In this document: piece by piece, positions 47,624-58,515 of the stretch
Layout: each line of letters starts with the position of its first letter
Numbering within the stretch: the first letter of the stretch is position 1
Origin: Raffaelea ambrosiae
Taxonomy: Eukaryota > Ascomycota > Sordariomycetes > Ophiostomatales > Ophiostomataceae
DNA length: 64,000 nt
Direction: 5' to 3'
NCBI GenBank assembly: GCA_002778195.1
Contig: PCDI01000002.1
Coordinates: forward strand, 372,001 to 436,000
The notes under the pieces: model-generated
Database searches by the model: none
Seen by the model: the letters and a program-made list of their open reading frames with translations, nothing else
Told to the model about the DNA's origin: nothing
Made by a program: the position numbers and the translations under genes

Positions 47624-49576
47624 TCACCATAACTGATCCTGGTTCCGCCGCAGTAGCACCAGATTCTTCGACGCCAGCCACTCCTCTTCAATCGAGGCCC
47701 GTCGCTCGTTTATATTCCACACATCGCTCCGGAACACCAGCATAATCTTCAGCCGCGCCTTTGTCTGCTGCACCAGCCGCAGCAGCAGCATCAGCACCCT
47801 CCACGTCTCCTGCCCACAACACTTGTCCATCCGGTCGATCAATATAAAGACCGGTCGCGGCGGACACCGGTCCACGATCGACAGCAGCATCTGCTCTCGG
47901 CCTTTCAGGGTATGGTCGTCTGCCTTGAAGGTGATGTTGTCGATGGCACTGCCGCGGCGCAGTATGCGAGGCTGCTGCTCGACGATCTGCTCGGCTATGG
48001 CGGCGAGTGTCCCGTCGGCATCGAGTGGCTCGTCTTCTTGGCGGATTTCGCGGGTCTCGCGGACACCGAGGACGTGTGCGACAACGGGGCCCTTGAAATT
48101 GTCGTTGTTGGCAGGGCCGACGCCCTGGTTCATGAGCTGCAAGGTGTATTCTGCGGCAGCCAAGGCGAGCCACGAATGATTTGCCGGGCACCTCCGACTG
48201 TTATAGCCGTCAAGGATAAGAAGAGAAGACTGGGCGTCGGCCCAATCTTGATACTCGGGGGTGCTCTGGAGTTTGTCGACTGTCATGATGGAAAATCTGC
48301 CCTTATGGCTTTGGAAGATACTTGACAGGAGGTCGGCATGCTCAGCCAACTGGTGGTCCCTGGTGGACTTGGGCACGGGTTCTGAATTCCCACGACGGAG
48401 AAGGCTTTTGCGGAATCGGCGTGAGGCATCTCCGTCATGGATGCCTAGACTGGGGTAAGCAGGATGCCATAGAGCGTATGGCAAGGGTGGGAGGCTCATC
48501 GACAAACAAAGATGGAATAAAGCATACTATTAATTGTTTCCTCGAGTTGTCGGACTTGCGCAAGCAAATCTGCTTGAATGTCAGTGCTTGAAAATTCTTT
48601 CCCTCCTCTGCATTTCCCCGTCGCCCTTCTGTCTCGACGCCCCGCCCCTGTATTCAGTCTCCATGCTTACTTTCGTTCTGCTCATGCAGCCTGAAAATTC
48701 TCTCCGAAACCAGAGCATCGCACCGGGTGCGAATGGCCTGGAAGTCCTGCACCATGACTTGCTCCAAATCTGCAAATGCACTGGGCTGGGCGAGACCCTT
48801 GATGACACGACCTACCAAATGCGTCCTGTTAGTCGACATCCTTCTAGATCAGAAGGGTCATGCCACCGACCTATTCCCCGTCCTTGAAAGTATTTGGTGG
48901 CTTTCTGGGCAAATGTAAGCACGTCGACGTATGCCGTGGATAGCATCTTGGCCAGAGTAACGTCCGCATAGACCTGGTAGTAGATTTCGAGGTCTGGCAG
49001 TCGATGCGCCAGAAGCTTCATGGAAGACAGGATGGCTCGGTCGTTGCCAGCCTTGGCTTTGATGGTCTGGTCGGTCAATGATCCTGTGCGTCTGTCTTCG
49101 GAAATGGGACGGGCTTGGCCTACCGCAAAAAGAACAAACAGCACGGCAGATGCCGTTCCTCCGTACTGATTGTCAACCATTTTCACCACCTCGACAACGC
49201 CCGAGAAACCGGCGAGGAAGGCATCGAACTCTTCTGTGAATTCCGCCACCTTTCTACCTGCCTTTCTGGCCCCGTGCTCCCTGTTGGCCTTCCACTGACC
49301 AATCTCGCCGTCGAGTCTCGGCAGGTTGCTTTGGACGTGTGTGCGGAGCTCTTCCAGCGTCATGGACTCTAAGCTTTTTTGGACGTCAGTTCCCTTCGTT
49401 GTTCCCTTTGTCCTCTTCATGGTCTGAAATTCTTGAATGACATATTCGGACATCTCTTCCTCAGGAAGCTGTGCCATTGTTGTTTGCAGAATGCCCTTGG
49501 CCTCGCTGCTGTCCGAACTGTCAAACCAGTCCTTCCAGGACGTCGCCCACGAAGTTCGTTTCTTTCCGTCGTCCAT
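47624..49576 (-). CDS. DUF7708-type NLR-like protein lacking a full NACHT
   Basis: Exons 49576..48871 (probably split by a 57-nt in-frame intron, 49123..49067), 48811..48671, 48572..48528 and 48444..47624, giving 551 or 570 residues. The N-terminal helical region (FDAFLAGFSGVVEVVKMVDNQYGG...LFVLFA) is of the type found in front of NACHT domains in fungal NOD-like proteins (DUF7708, named from memory). Removing the 57-nt intron restores the expected KA-x(5)-AILSSMKLLAHRLPDLE spacing. The C-terminal half has PVFILIDRMDKC, a Walker-B-like strand, but no clear Walker A. Exon 3 has a tandem acceptor (AAG/CAG) that would swap one residue. Such genes are often linked to allorecognition or immune-like functions, but nothing here proves that. 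It converges on the F-box-like gene 144 bp away. Confidence 0.72.
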
Positions 49577-50549
49577 TTTTGCCAGTCATGGCTCCAGATG
49601 CGTTCGTTCTGTTCACACCCCACAGAAACGAGAAGCAATGCCCCTTACATACCACTGTTGTAAAGCGTACGGTTTCATTTGTTTCTCAAAGTTTCTCTCG
49701 GGGCTGATCCACATGACTGCCCTTAGAGCAGAAAACTGGGGAGTAGCAGTTGCACACTCCCGTGGTTACTCCGTTACACCGCCACAACGCGCCGTCGAGT
49801 GTCTGTCTGTTTTAGTAAGTCATTCGCAGTGGTGTGCACGCAAGGCTGAGCAACATTGACTGTCATGGTGTAAGCGGTGGTGGGTTGGTACGGCCCGATT
49901 ATTGACGACGTGATTTCCCGGCGTGCTAGTCCCCTTTGAGCGTGAGCTAGGCTGCGCCGTCGCGCGCATCTTCGCTCATGGGGTGTCTTTTCAGCGTCAA
50001 GGAAATCAAACACGAGAATTGGAATCAGACAAGCCGCCTCTTCTGACACTGACGCTGAACAATAACCTGACTATTCAGCTCTCTTTGCTTTTGAGTTCTT
50101 TGGTGTCGCTCATTTTGAGCCCTTGTTCACGGGCGCGTCGACGTGTTTGCTCTGAAATACGACGGTGCCCAAAAATAGATGCATCAGCGAGATACCACTG
50201 CGACAGTGTGTTCAGCCGCATCCGTTTTGGGCAGTCGCAACGCTGCAGTCAGCAGCTGGATGCACCGTGCATCTGACGAGGATGGAGGTCGTGGAGGCTG
50301 GACCCCCCGGCTCGAAGACTGTTTACATCTGACATGTCACTCATGAGGAAGCAGGGGTGACAAAGAGGAGGGTGGTAAACGCATTGATTGAAGGAGGAGT
50401 GCGGAAGACTTGGACTTTACGGCGACAGCATAGAAAAGCTAGTGAGTCCTTCTTCCAAAACAGTTGGCGCTTTCCAAACTGTAGAGTCCCCGAATCTTTT
50501 CGCCCGACTGCACTTTTGCAACTATCCAGCATCATCGGCACAGACCACC
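49577..50549. other. Divergent promoter region of the NLR-like and AAA+ genes
   Basis: No supported gene in about 970 bp; it serves both genes. Short ORFs lack features. Confidence 0.45.
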
Positions 50550-53500
50550 ATGACTTCTGTAAGAATGTGCCTACAGGCTACTCCTCCTCATTGACGTTTC
50601 TCTTTTCTTCTCGAACATTTTCTAACATAAATACCCCGAAACAAGACAGACGAGCGTTTTTCTGCTCTGGAGCAGAAATACATTGATCTCTTGGAGCGAA
50701 GAGTGCAAGACCTGGAGAGAAAACTTGCCAATGGAGAGGTACAAATAGACCGTGTGTGACGTGAGAGCAAGCATGAATAGCTAATACGAAATGTGGCTCA
50801 ATGCAGGTGAACGGGACGATCGCGTCAAACTCCAAGAAGACAAAAGAAGTCAAACCGAAAGACAAGAAAGAAGACGAGTCTGAAACGGAAACAACGGATA
50901 GCAAAGAAAAGAAGGACAAAGAGACGGACTCGGACACCGACGACGACAACGACAACGACGACGACAACGACACGGGCACGAGCCCGGAAACGAAAGCGGA
51001 GCCTGACCCCCAAAAGCGCTATCGCGTGGTTATCAGAGAGTATGACTCCAACACGGGCGAGTATGTCGACCGAGCCAACGATAATCCGGTCAAGCCGGCG
51101 AAAAAGCCCAAGGAGTCCAAGGGAGCCTTTACATTCCGAAAAAATCGGGCAGTGCGGGCAATCGGTGGCATCGAAACCTTCCGGTCTGATGGATCCGAGG
51201 TGGTCATCAATTCGTTGGCACTGCAGAAATTGCTGGCTAGAGTGACGTCCAGGCTGGATGCCGGAAAGTCCAAGGTTACCGACATGAACTCGCCCTTTCA
51301 AGACCTCATATGGTGCTGGAAGGAAGCCGAAGCGCAAGCAGCTACTTCCGCCGAACTAGAAGATGCCTTTCATACAGGCTTCAAGGGTATTGCTGATGAT
51401 GAAAAGCAAGCAAAGCTGGATTTGCGAGCTCTCTTGGACACCATCTCGACGTCATCGGGAGACGAGGCCCTCGACGCATACTTCAGGAGTAAAGACGATA
51501 TGAAAGAGAGCCGTACCATTTCCTTTGGTGCGTTGTGGACGCTCTTTCCCCCGGGGTCCTTCATCATTGGACGTCCGTTCCTCAGCCAGAATCAGGTCTT
51601 CATGGTGCAGGACTGCAGCATCCCCGACGCAACAGACAGCGATGCGAAGCTTGTGGTAACTGTTTTCGGCTACGACTGGAATGGCACCAACTTCCACCGT
51701 GTGCCATACCGTTTCAGCATTGACGCGTTCAAGGACAAGAAGACCATCTCCCAGCTGCAGTTCTACCCTCTGAAGCACTACCGCAAGGGAGATGAAATCA
51801 GCAACGAGTCCCAAGACGGCCTTGCCAAAGACGGCAGCAACGATGTGAAGGAGTTCAAGGACCAGCTGATCAAGCGTGGAAAAAAGTTTTTCAAGTTCTG
51901 CACAGCGGAGAAAGGCAAGAAGACGTTCGGCTATGATGGCCGTGCCTTCCACACCAGCACTGGTGGCCTCTTTCGCCCGGTCTCGTCCCCGAACCTGAAC
52001 GATGCGGACTCGGCCAGCGTCTCGGGCACGACAACGTATGGCTCTCCAGACGGGGGCAGTGTGGGAGTGAGTTCTCAGGTGAGCCAGAATAGTAACCGTG
52101 TTTTCATTCATGCTTACAGACGCGGCTGCATTGCTGTTTCTCGTTCCTTTCTCTCTTTCTCTCTCTTTCATTCAGTCATCCAGATTTCTCGTTCCTTTCT
52201 CTCTTTCTCTCTCATTCAGTCATCCAGATATTTCCTCTTTCATCTCGGCAGTGCCTTTGAGCAAGACCTTCAGGGAATTTAGACTTGACTCTAACACCTA
52301 CTACAGATCAAAGGAACCGTTGTTGTCGACTTCAAGTCCTACTTCGAATACCAGCCCGAATCTGCCCAGCGCCTCGGCTCATTGGACCGTGTATCGGGTT
52401 CCGTCGTCTGCTCCTGCGGCGAGTGTCGCGACCGATACAGGGAACTGTACCGCTACGACTGGGACAAAGCCAACCGCAACAGTCAGCTGTCAGATGAACA
52501 ATATATGCTCTTGCCGCCACGCGTCCTTGGCTATTCGCTGGAGCAGAAGCGCTGGGTCCACTTGGACATCAACAGATTGAAGGAGTTGGCGGCCGCCGAC
52601 AGTAGCAACTTTGACAACAAGCTCTTGTTGCATCCCAGATACAAGACATTGATTAGGAATTCCGTGAAAGCGCACGGCAAGGAGAATGTGGTTGATTACA
52701 CTCCAAACAAGGGCAAGGGCCTCATTCTGCTCCTGTGGGGCGTGCCGGGCGTGGGCAAGACACTGACGGCGGAAAGTGTGGCCATGCTGGCGGGCAAGCC
52801 GCTGCTCAGCATCGGGGTGTCGGACATTGGCACGGATAGCAGCATGGTGGAGGCAAACCTACAGCGGGTGTTTGCGCTGGCAGGATTGTGGGAGGCGGTT
52901 CTTTTGTTGTATGAGATGACCAATCTCTTTGCTTTCTTTTTAGTTTCACTCCCACTGACAAACCGAACAGTGACGAGGCCGACGTCTTCTTGGAAGACCG
53001 CAGCACCCAAGGGTCGAACATACACGGCAACACCATGGTCTCGGGTAAAGGGCATCATTGCTGTGTATATCTTCGTGTCTCTAAATCATCCGTGTGCTGA
53101 CCTCATCTACCACATCGCCTAGTTCTCCTCCGTATCCTCGAATACTACGAGGGCATCCTCATCCTGACGACCAACCGTGTCAGGACCTTTGACATTGCCG
53201 TACAGAGCCGGATTCGTGAGTTGCTCCAGCACACCAAATCCTGAATGGATTGCAAAGCCTGTACAAATTGTGGGTACTAACCTCCAACTACTATTCTTAG
53301 ACATCGCCATTGAATACAAAGAGCTCGAGGAAGAGCAATGTGAGAAAATGTTCCTTGACTTCCTCGAGCAACTCAAAGACAAGTACATAGAGGACTGGAA
53401 AGATGTCGAACGCTGGGTGAAAGAGTATGGGCGCAGCATGTCGTTCAATGGACGCCAGATACGCAACACGGTGTACACGGCTATGGGCATGGCCCATGCC

Positions 53501-53623
53501 GAGGATCGTAAACTGCGATCGGGAGATCTGAACACAGTGGCAAAAACTACGGAGCAGTTCAAGAAGGTGTTGGCCGAAAAGGAGGCTATTTACCGGAGCG
53601 ACCAGATCACTGGTCGGAGGTAA
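50550..53623 (+). CDS. AAA+ ATPase with DUF7025-like region
   Basis: Seven exons: 50550..50558, 50646..50738, 50807..52078, 52307..52908, 52971..53044, 53123..53215 and 53301..53623, giving 821 residues. The first coding exon is only nine bases (MTS). A short coiled coil (FSALEQKYIDLLERRVQDL) precedes a Lys/Asp/Glu-rich disordered stretch (about 36-105). The middle region, with GKKFFKFCTAEKGKKTFGYDG and VVVDFKSYFEYQPES, is typical of fungal AAA proteins carrying DUF7025. Walker A GVPGVGKT is at about 603-610, Walker B AVLLFDEADVF around 656-665, sensor LTTNR and SRIHIAIEY follow, and the lid contains FNGRQIRNTVYTA. Active-site residues look intact, so it should hydrolyse ATP. Close relatives are numerous and uncharacterised. 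The frame interrupted at 52909 is restored by splicing (TT|T). Confidence 0.85.
52139..52229. repeat. Imperfect direct duplication inside AAA+ intron 3
   Basis: Two adjacent copies of a pyrimidine-rich unit of 43-47 bp, starting TCTCGTTCC and ending TCATCCAGAT (52139-52185 and 52187-52229). It accounts for the unusual length (228 nt) of intron 52079..52306. Confidence 0.85.
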
Positions 53624-54070
53624 TTCTCAAGAATGAGAAGGAACCTTTCGTGGGCACTGTGCTAGTTTGTTTGTATATGAGAAATGGCAGCTCTGAGGAG
53701 GACGAACAGAGAGAAGTAATACAAGTTGACATTGTTGTTTGAATACATCGCGTGCGACGAAGAGTTGCCCATTGAAGTAGACCACGAACGAATTCACGGT
53801 ACAGGTTGGAGAACCACCTCCCTGATGCCAACCAGGAGCTTTTAGACGGTGTAAACATGATGGCATAGCAAGGCACACGGGAGAATCGTTAAGACGGAAA
53901 CGCCGGCTCAGTCCATACGGGCTCCGGTCTATTTCATAGTCGATATATAGAAGTAATATTGGTCTCAAGGATCCTTCTGCGAGGCTGCAGTTGCACGTTT
54001 TGAGAAACGGTTAAAACCCTTTGTTCTGAACCCAGCTACAACCCCATTTCTTGTACGATATAACTACTCC
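53624..54070. other. Convergent 3' flanks of the AAA+ and protease genes
   Basis: About 450 bases with no gene; presumably 3' UTRs of the two convergent genes. Confidence 0.5.
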
Positions 54071-55475
54071 TTAAGCACTGTTGCCGTTGAACGCGACGAG
54101 ATTGGGACTGCCAGACAGGGTGCCGGTCACCCCGCCAGACGTGGCCAGGGCCAGGATGCGGTTGGTGATCGCAGCAGGGGTGGCGAGGCCCTCAAGAGAC
54201 TTGAGGTACAGAGCCAGGCCAACAACATGCGGCGTGGCCATCGACGTGCCGCTGAGGCTGGCCGTGGCCGTGTTGGAGCCGATGTACGACGACGTAACGG
54301 CGACGCCGGGCGCAAACAGGTCGACGCCAGGGCCATAGTTGGTAAAGTAGCCAGGGACCCAGTCCGAGTCGATGGCAGAGACAGTGATGGCATTCGGCAC
54401 ATTGGCGGGCGACTGCGTGGACACCGGCAGCGGGTTGCCGTTGGTATCACCGTTGCCCGCCGCCACGACAGCAAGGACGCCCTGGTTGTAGGCCGCGTTG
54501 ATGGCCGAGGTCCAGGCAGTTGAAGAGGGACCACCGAGGGACAGATTCAGAACGGAGACGCCAGCACGGCCATTGGAGACGGCGTCATTAACAGCCCAGT
54601 CGAAGCCGTCGAGGATGATCGATGTGGTTGATGTCGAGCCAATAAAGACCTTGACCGAGATCAAGTTGGCCTGTTTTGGGTCAGTTTTTTCTGTCGCAGG
54701 AACGACAAACGGAGTGAAAAAAGAAAAGGAAAAAAGAAAAGAAAAGAAATCCATTCAAGGGCTGATAGAGACACACATTCTTAGCCACTCCATAGGTGGT
54801 TCCGCCGATGGTGCCAGCAACGTGGGTTCCGTGGCCTAGCGTATCTGTATGTGTGCCACCGGCAGCATTGTAGCCCAGAGTCGCCCGGCCGCCGAACTGC
54901 TGGTGCGTGGTGAGAATGCCAGAGTCAATGACATAGGCATACGTGCCCGAACCAGCACTGGTGTCGTAGATATAGCTGGTGGAGCCCTTTGTCCGATGCG
55001 AAATGGTGCCCAGACCCCAGGTTGCACCAGACTGCGTAGTCAGAGCCCGCTTCTCATCCACAAAGACTTCATCGAGATACATGATGTAGTCAGGCTCGAC
55101 GGAGGCGACCTGAAAGACAAGTTTTGGTCAGAACATTGCATATCCGCGTGGGTTCAAATCCATACTATATTCACAACTCACATCAGGGCTGGCCTTGATC
55201 TCCGCAATGGTGGCCTCGTCAAATTCTCCAGCATACGCGCTCCAGGAGCTGATGTTGTAGGTTTTCTCAACTCCCGCGAGATTGCGTCTACCGAGCGCGC
55301 GACGAGACAGGTCGTTCACCCAGTTCAGGTGGGCCACTGTGTCTGTGGAGGCATCTTCCTTCAGAGTGACAATGTACTTGTCGGGAACAGCCTCGCGCTT
55401 GACAGCAGTAGGAGCTGCATAAGCCGCAGGAAGCAGAGCCCCAAGGAAGAGGGCGATATTGCGAACGTTGACCAT
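54071..55475 (-). CDS. Secreted subtilisin-like serine protease (S8, proteinase K type)
   Basis: Extracellular endopeptidase preproprotein of 408 residues. Exons 55475..55182, 55109..54777 and 54670..54071, phase 0, GT-AG. Signal peptide about 1-20 (MVNVRNIALFLGALLPAAYA); I9 inhibitor propeptide (DKYIVTLKED...VASVEPDYIMYLDE); mature start probably near ALTTQSGATWGLG. Catalytic Asp 160 (YVIDSGI), His 191 (GHGTHVAGTIGG) and Ser 352 (SGTSMATPHV), with oxyanion Asn about 282 (AAGN), are all present. Length and motifs fit fungal alkaline/cuticle-degrading proteases used for nutrient acquisition and, in pathogens, host-protein breakdown. One oddity: relatives usually have IDTG at the Asp, here IDSG. 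A TATA element lies about 120 bp upstream of the ATG. Confidence 0.95.
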
Positions 55476-55595
55476 GTTGAGTGATTGCGGTTGGACTGGG
55501 TAGGGTGGCCAGAGACAAAGGGCAGAAGGCAGCAGAGGAAGTTAGAGAGTGGTGATGATGACCCCAAAGGAAAGAGGACGAGAACAAAGACGGCC

Positions 55596-55603
55596 CTATA
55601 TAG
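55596..55603 (-). promoter_or_regulatory. TATA box of the subtilase gene
   Basis: CTATATAG (palindromic), about 120 bp upstream of the protease ATG, at a suitable distance for core promoter plus leader. Confidence 0.5.
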
Positions 55604-55980
55604 ACAGTCGGATGCTATCATCTCGGCGTGCGTGCCGTCTCTATCAACCAGAGTTCTGTCCACATGTCGCAATGCACCGAGTGCCAAGCCTGCAGTGAAG
55701 TCATTCTTGTTCTCGATGGTCAATGGATAGGCAATGCAGTTCACGATATCTCGAGTGCATGTGGGGGTTCTGCCACCTTCCTAAAGACGGCTCTTGGCCC
55801 TTGTGGTACAGGCGATGCCCGAGAAGTGGCCAATATTGGCACTCAGGGCATTTGTCAGAAGAAAAGCCCACAAACGCTAGCTGCTTGACGCAATGGCAAC
55901 GATTGAGACGATGGCCGCTTGTTGTAAACTGCCATCACGAGATCCCGCCAAGCCTTGATAACAATAAGGTTACCACGGTG

Positions 55981-56030
55981 CAACCACAAGCTGCCACAAG
56001 CATCCACAAGCATCCACAAGCATCCGCAAG
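55981..56030. repeat. 10-bp tandem repeat, five copies
   Basis: Unit CATCCACAAG with small changes in the outer copies; non-coding, about 500 bp upstream of the protease start. Confidence 0.9.
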
Positions 56031-57637
56031 CGCATGACAAGTACACAGACGAGCCCCCTTTTTCTACAAACTGCGGGGAGGGAGCTCTGCGCTGTGGCCA
56101 GCAAACGGCGATGCAAGAGACCTGGATTCTATGCACGCGTTCGGACAGGATGCACGGCCAGATCGGAACCATTCGTTGTACCAATGGCGCAACATATTGG
56201 ACAACACTGGCTCGTGCAATGGGTGCGCTGCAATGACGGTGCGCATTGGCTTGGCACAGGTGATAGGGGAGAGCAACAGTCCAGAGAAGGAAAGAGATCG
56301 GACTGTTTGTCGCATTGTGGGAGCGTAGCTTGTCCTTGGCACAGTGGGCATACCATCACCTTCTCGATTTGTCGATAACGCCGCCCAGGCCAGGCGGTCC
56401 AGACAGACAGAGCCAGCGACGCTCGGGCACGGTGACATCCGTTGTCAAAAGCCATCCCGACAGCCGTCCCATTGGCTGATTCGTCTAAGTTATGGATGCT
56501 GTCCCGACCCCATGCTGCACTACGCCGTGGCACAGGCCGTTTGATAGCACTAGGGCGGGAGTGGACCTCGTCTGGACCCAGGCACGCCCGCCTTGCGCAC
56601 TCAAACATGACGATTTGAGCCCCAGATGGCCCGACCTGGCCAGTGTCGTCTTTGAGCACATTCTTTGCCGTGCAAAGCCCCGGCCGAGCCCCCCATACAC
56701 GTAGTGACCATGGGGAGGGTTCGGCCAATCAGTCGAGGACGGCCACATCATTCTCTCCGGCCGGGAGCCTTACCCACTGCCCCCAACATCCCGCACACAA
56801 GGGGTCAGGGTGGTCCGGATTGCCAACTGGATCGCGCAGTCCCGCAGTGCAGATGGATATCTCACCCTTGGAGACTTGGCAACGATGTCACAGCTTGGTA
56901 AGCGAGGCGAGCGGTTCGTATTCACCATCTGGCCAACCACGGCGCCGTTGGCAATGATCCCGATTGCCGACAACGAGGCGGCAGAGGGGGGCTGCTGAGG
57001 CATCGGAAGCTGGTGTTGCAATATAGCACCTTTATCGCGCATTGATCTAGGACCCCACTACAAGCGAAATCCGGGGCTAGACTTTTGTAGACATCACGGC
57101 TCGGAGATTTTCCATCTTGGTCTGTTGGGAGGCTTGTATGCGGAATCATTAGATACAGATTCAGACCCAGTATGACGATGCAGTGAACGGAAGCTTAAGT
57201 TGAACGGCGGCAAAGAACCCCCAGCTGAAACACACACAAATACACGTCATCTGGGTGGAGGTTTCTTAGACGTGTAAAGCACGGGGTGCTGATTGTCTTC
57301 GTGAGGCAGGCACAGTCTAAATTTTGTGCTCACTTCCTGATTCGCATGCCGAATACCAGCAGTGGCATCTCTGTCGAAGCCGTATGGATGGCAATGCAAT
57401 TCTTGCCAGAATCGCCACAGCAGAACCACCCTGGGGCCCATGTATTATCAGCCAATGGACACCAGGCTGTCCAGTTGACTAGCTAGTTCGGCCGATGCGT
57501 GAACAATATGACACGTGCGTAGATTTCGACATCAAGCCGAAGCAACTCCTATCCTGAAGAACGGGCAAAGCCGTGAGTAAATGGGATGTCCTATTTCCGT
57601 CAACCGACCGGTGCCGCCATTTTAGCCCCGCAGACCA

Positions 57638-57653
57638 GGATAAATACTAGCCC
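57638..57653 (+). promoter_or_regulatory. Candidate quinate-activator (QA-1F/QUTA) binding site
   Basis: GGATAAATACTAGCCC matches 13 of 16 positions of the published consensus GGRTAARYRYTTATCC: the left half is perfect and the right half is degenerate. It lies about 165 bp upstream of the dehydroquinase ATG, a usual place for such sites. The same bases also resemble a TATA element (ATAAATA). Confidence 0.45.
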
Positions 57654-57814
57654 GAAGTCGAATCCGGGGTCCGGCGTGGGAGACCCGACAGAAGACCTAA
57701 TGCATTGTGCGAATTCCTGCCATTCGCAAACCATCCCAGGACCAACTCATCCCGTCGGAACTTCCAACTGTCGTCGAAAACAGCACTGCATTTCCATCGC
57801 CTTCGCCCCCCAAC

Positions 57815-58273
57815 ATGTCCCGCAAAATCCTTCTCATCAACGGGCCGAACCTGAACCTCCTCGGCACCCGCGAGCCGCACATTTACGGCCACACCACCCT
57901 CCAAGACGTCGTCAGCGCGGCCGAGAAGCAGGCCGCCGACCTGAGCGTGGAGTTGTTCACATTCCAGTCCAACTGGGAAGGCGCCATCATCGACCGCATC
58001 CACGAAGCCCGCACGCAGAACGTCGACGCCATCGTGATCAACCCGGGCGCGTTCACACACACGAGCGTCGCCATCCGGGACGCGCTGCTGGGCGTGGACA
58101 TTCCGTTTGTGGAGATGCATCTGACGAACGTGCACACGCGGGAGGCGTTTCGGCGCACGAGCTACTTCCAGGACAAGGCAGTGGCGGTGATCTGCGGGAT
58201 GGGGGTGTACGGGTACACGGCGGCGCTGGAGTTTGCCGCGAAGCACATGAAGATTAAGCGGGAGGAGAAGTAG
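57815..58273 (+). CDS. qutE: Catabolic 3-dehydroquinate dehydratase, type II
   Basis: Cytosolic dodecameric-type enzyme of 152 residues that dehydrates 3-dehydroquinate to 3-dehydroshikimate, the second step of quinate breakdown to protocatechuate. Single exon. Type II signatures are complete: INGPNLNLLGTREPHIYG (Arg 19 and Tyr 24 of the active-site lid), INPGAFTHTS (Asn and substrate-binding loop), VEMHLTNVHTRE (catalytic His) and a C-terminal YFQDKAVAVICGMG. Fungal AROM carries the unrelated type I enzyme for biosynthesis, so a separate type II enzyme marks the inducible catabolic pathway (QUTE/qa-2). Neighbouring activator and repressor genes agree. The ATG at 57815 begins MSRKILLINGPN, as in relatives. 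Confidence 0.96.
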   Translation: MSRKILLINGPNLNLLGTREPHIYGHTTLQDVVSAAEKQAADLSVELFTFQSNWEGAIIDRIHEARTQNVDAIVINPGAFTHTSVAIRDALLGVDIPFVEMHLTNVHTREAFRRTSYFQDKAVAVICGMGVYGYTAALEFAAKHMKIKREEK

Positions 58274-58515
58274 AGGGGGGGCGGGAACGAAATACAAAGA
58301 TAGGGAGATCTGTGACAGGGAGATCCGTGACAGGGAGAATATCATATGCATGAGACGACGAAAAATGGCATGTACGAGACTCATACGCCAGACATTACAG
58401 CGCCTATGACCACCTTTGGGAGATCAAACAAACTCCCCATTGCACCCGTTCATACGTCTATAGACATGATGTTTCCTAAACCAGGAAACTAGGAAACGAT
58501 ACCAACACGGAGATC

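Larger units (their letters stand above)
55476..57814. other. Intergenic, divergent promoters of protease and dehydroquinase
   Basis: No supported gene in 2.3 kb. It contains the protease promoter, a 10-bp tandem repeat (55981-56030) and, close to the dehydroquinase, a near match to the quinate activator site. Confidence 0.5.

Noticed and set aside
54071..54754. ORF starting MDFFSFLF as a separate gene
   Set aside because: It is exon 3 of the subtilase read back into its intron; splicing restores the preceding catalytic Asp and His exon.
55148..55166. B-box-like GGTTCAAATCC suggesting a second tRNA
   Set aside because: No A-box or acceptor-stem pairing around it; it is part of subtilase intron 1.
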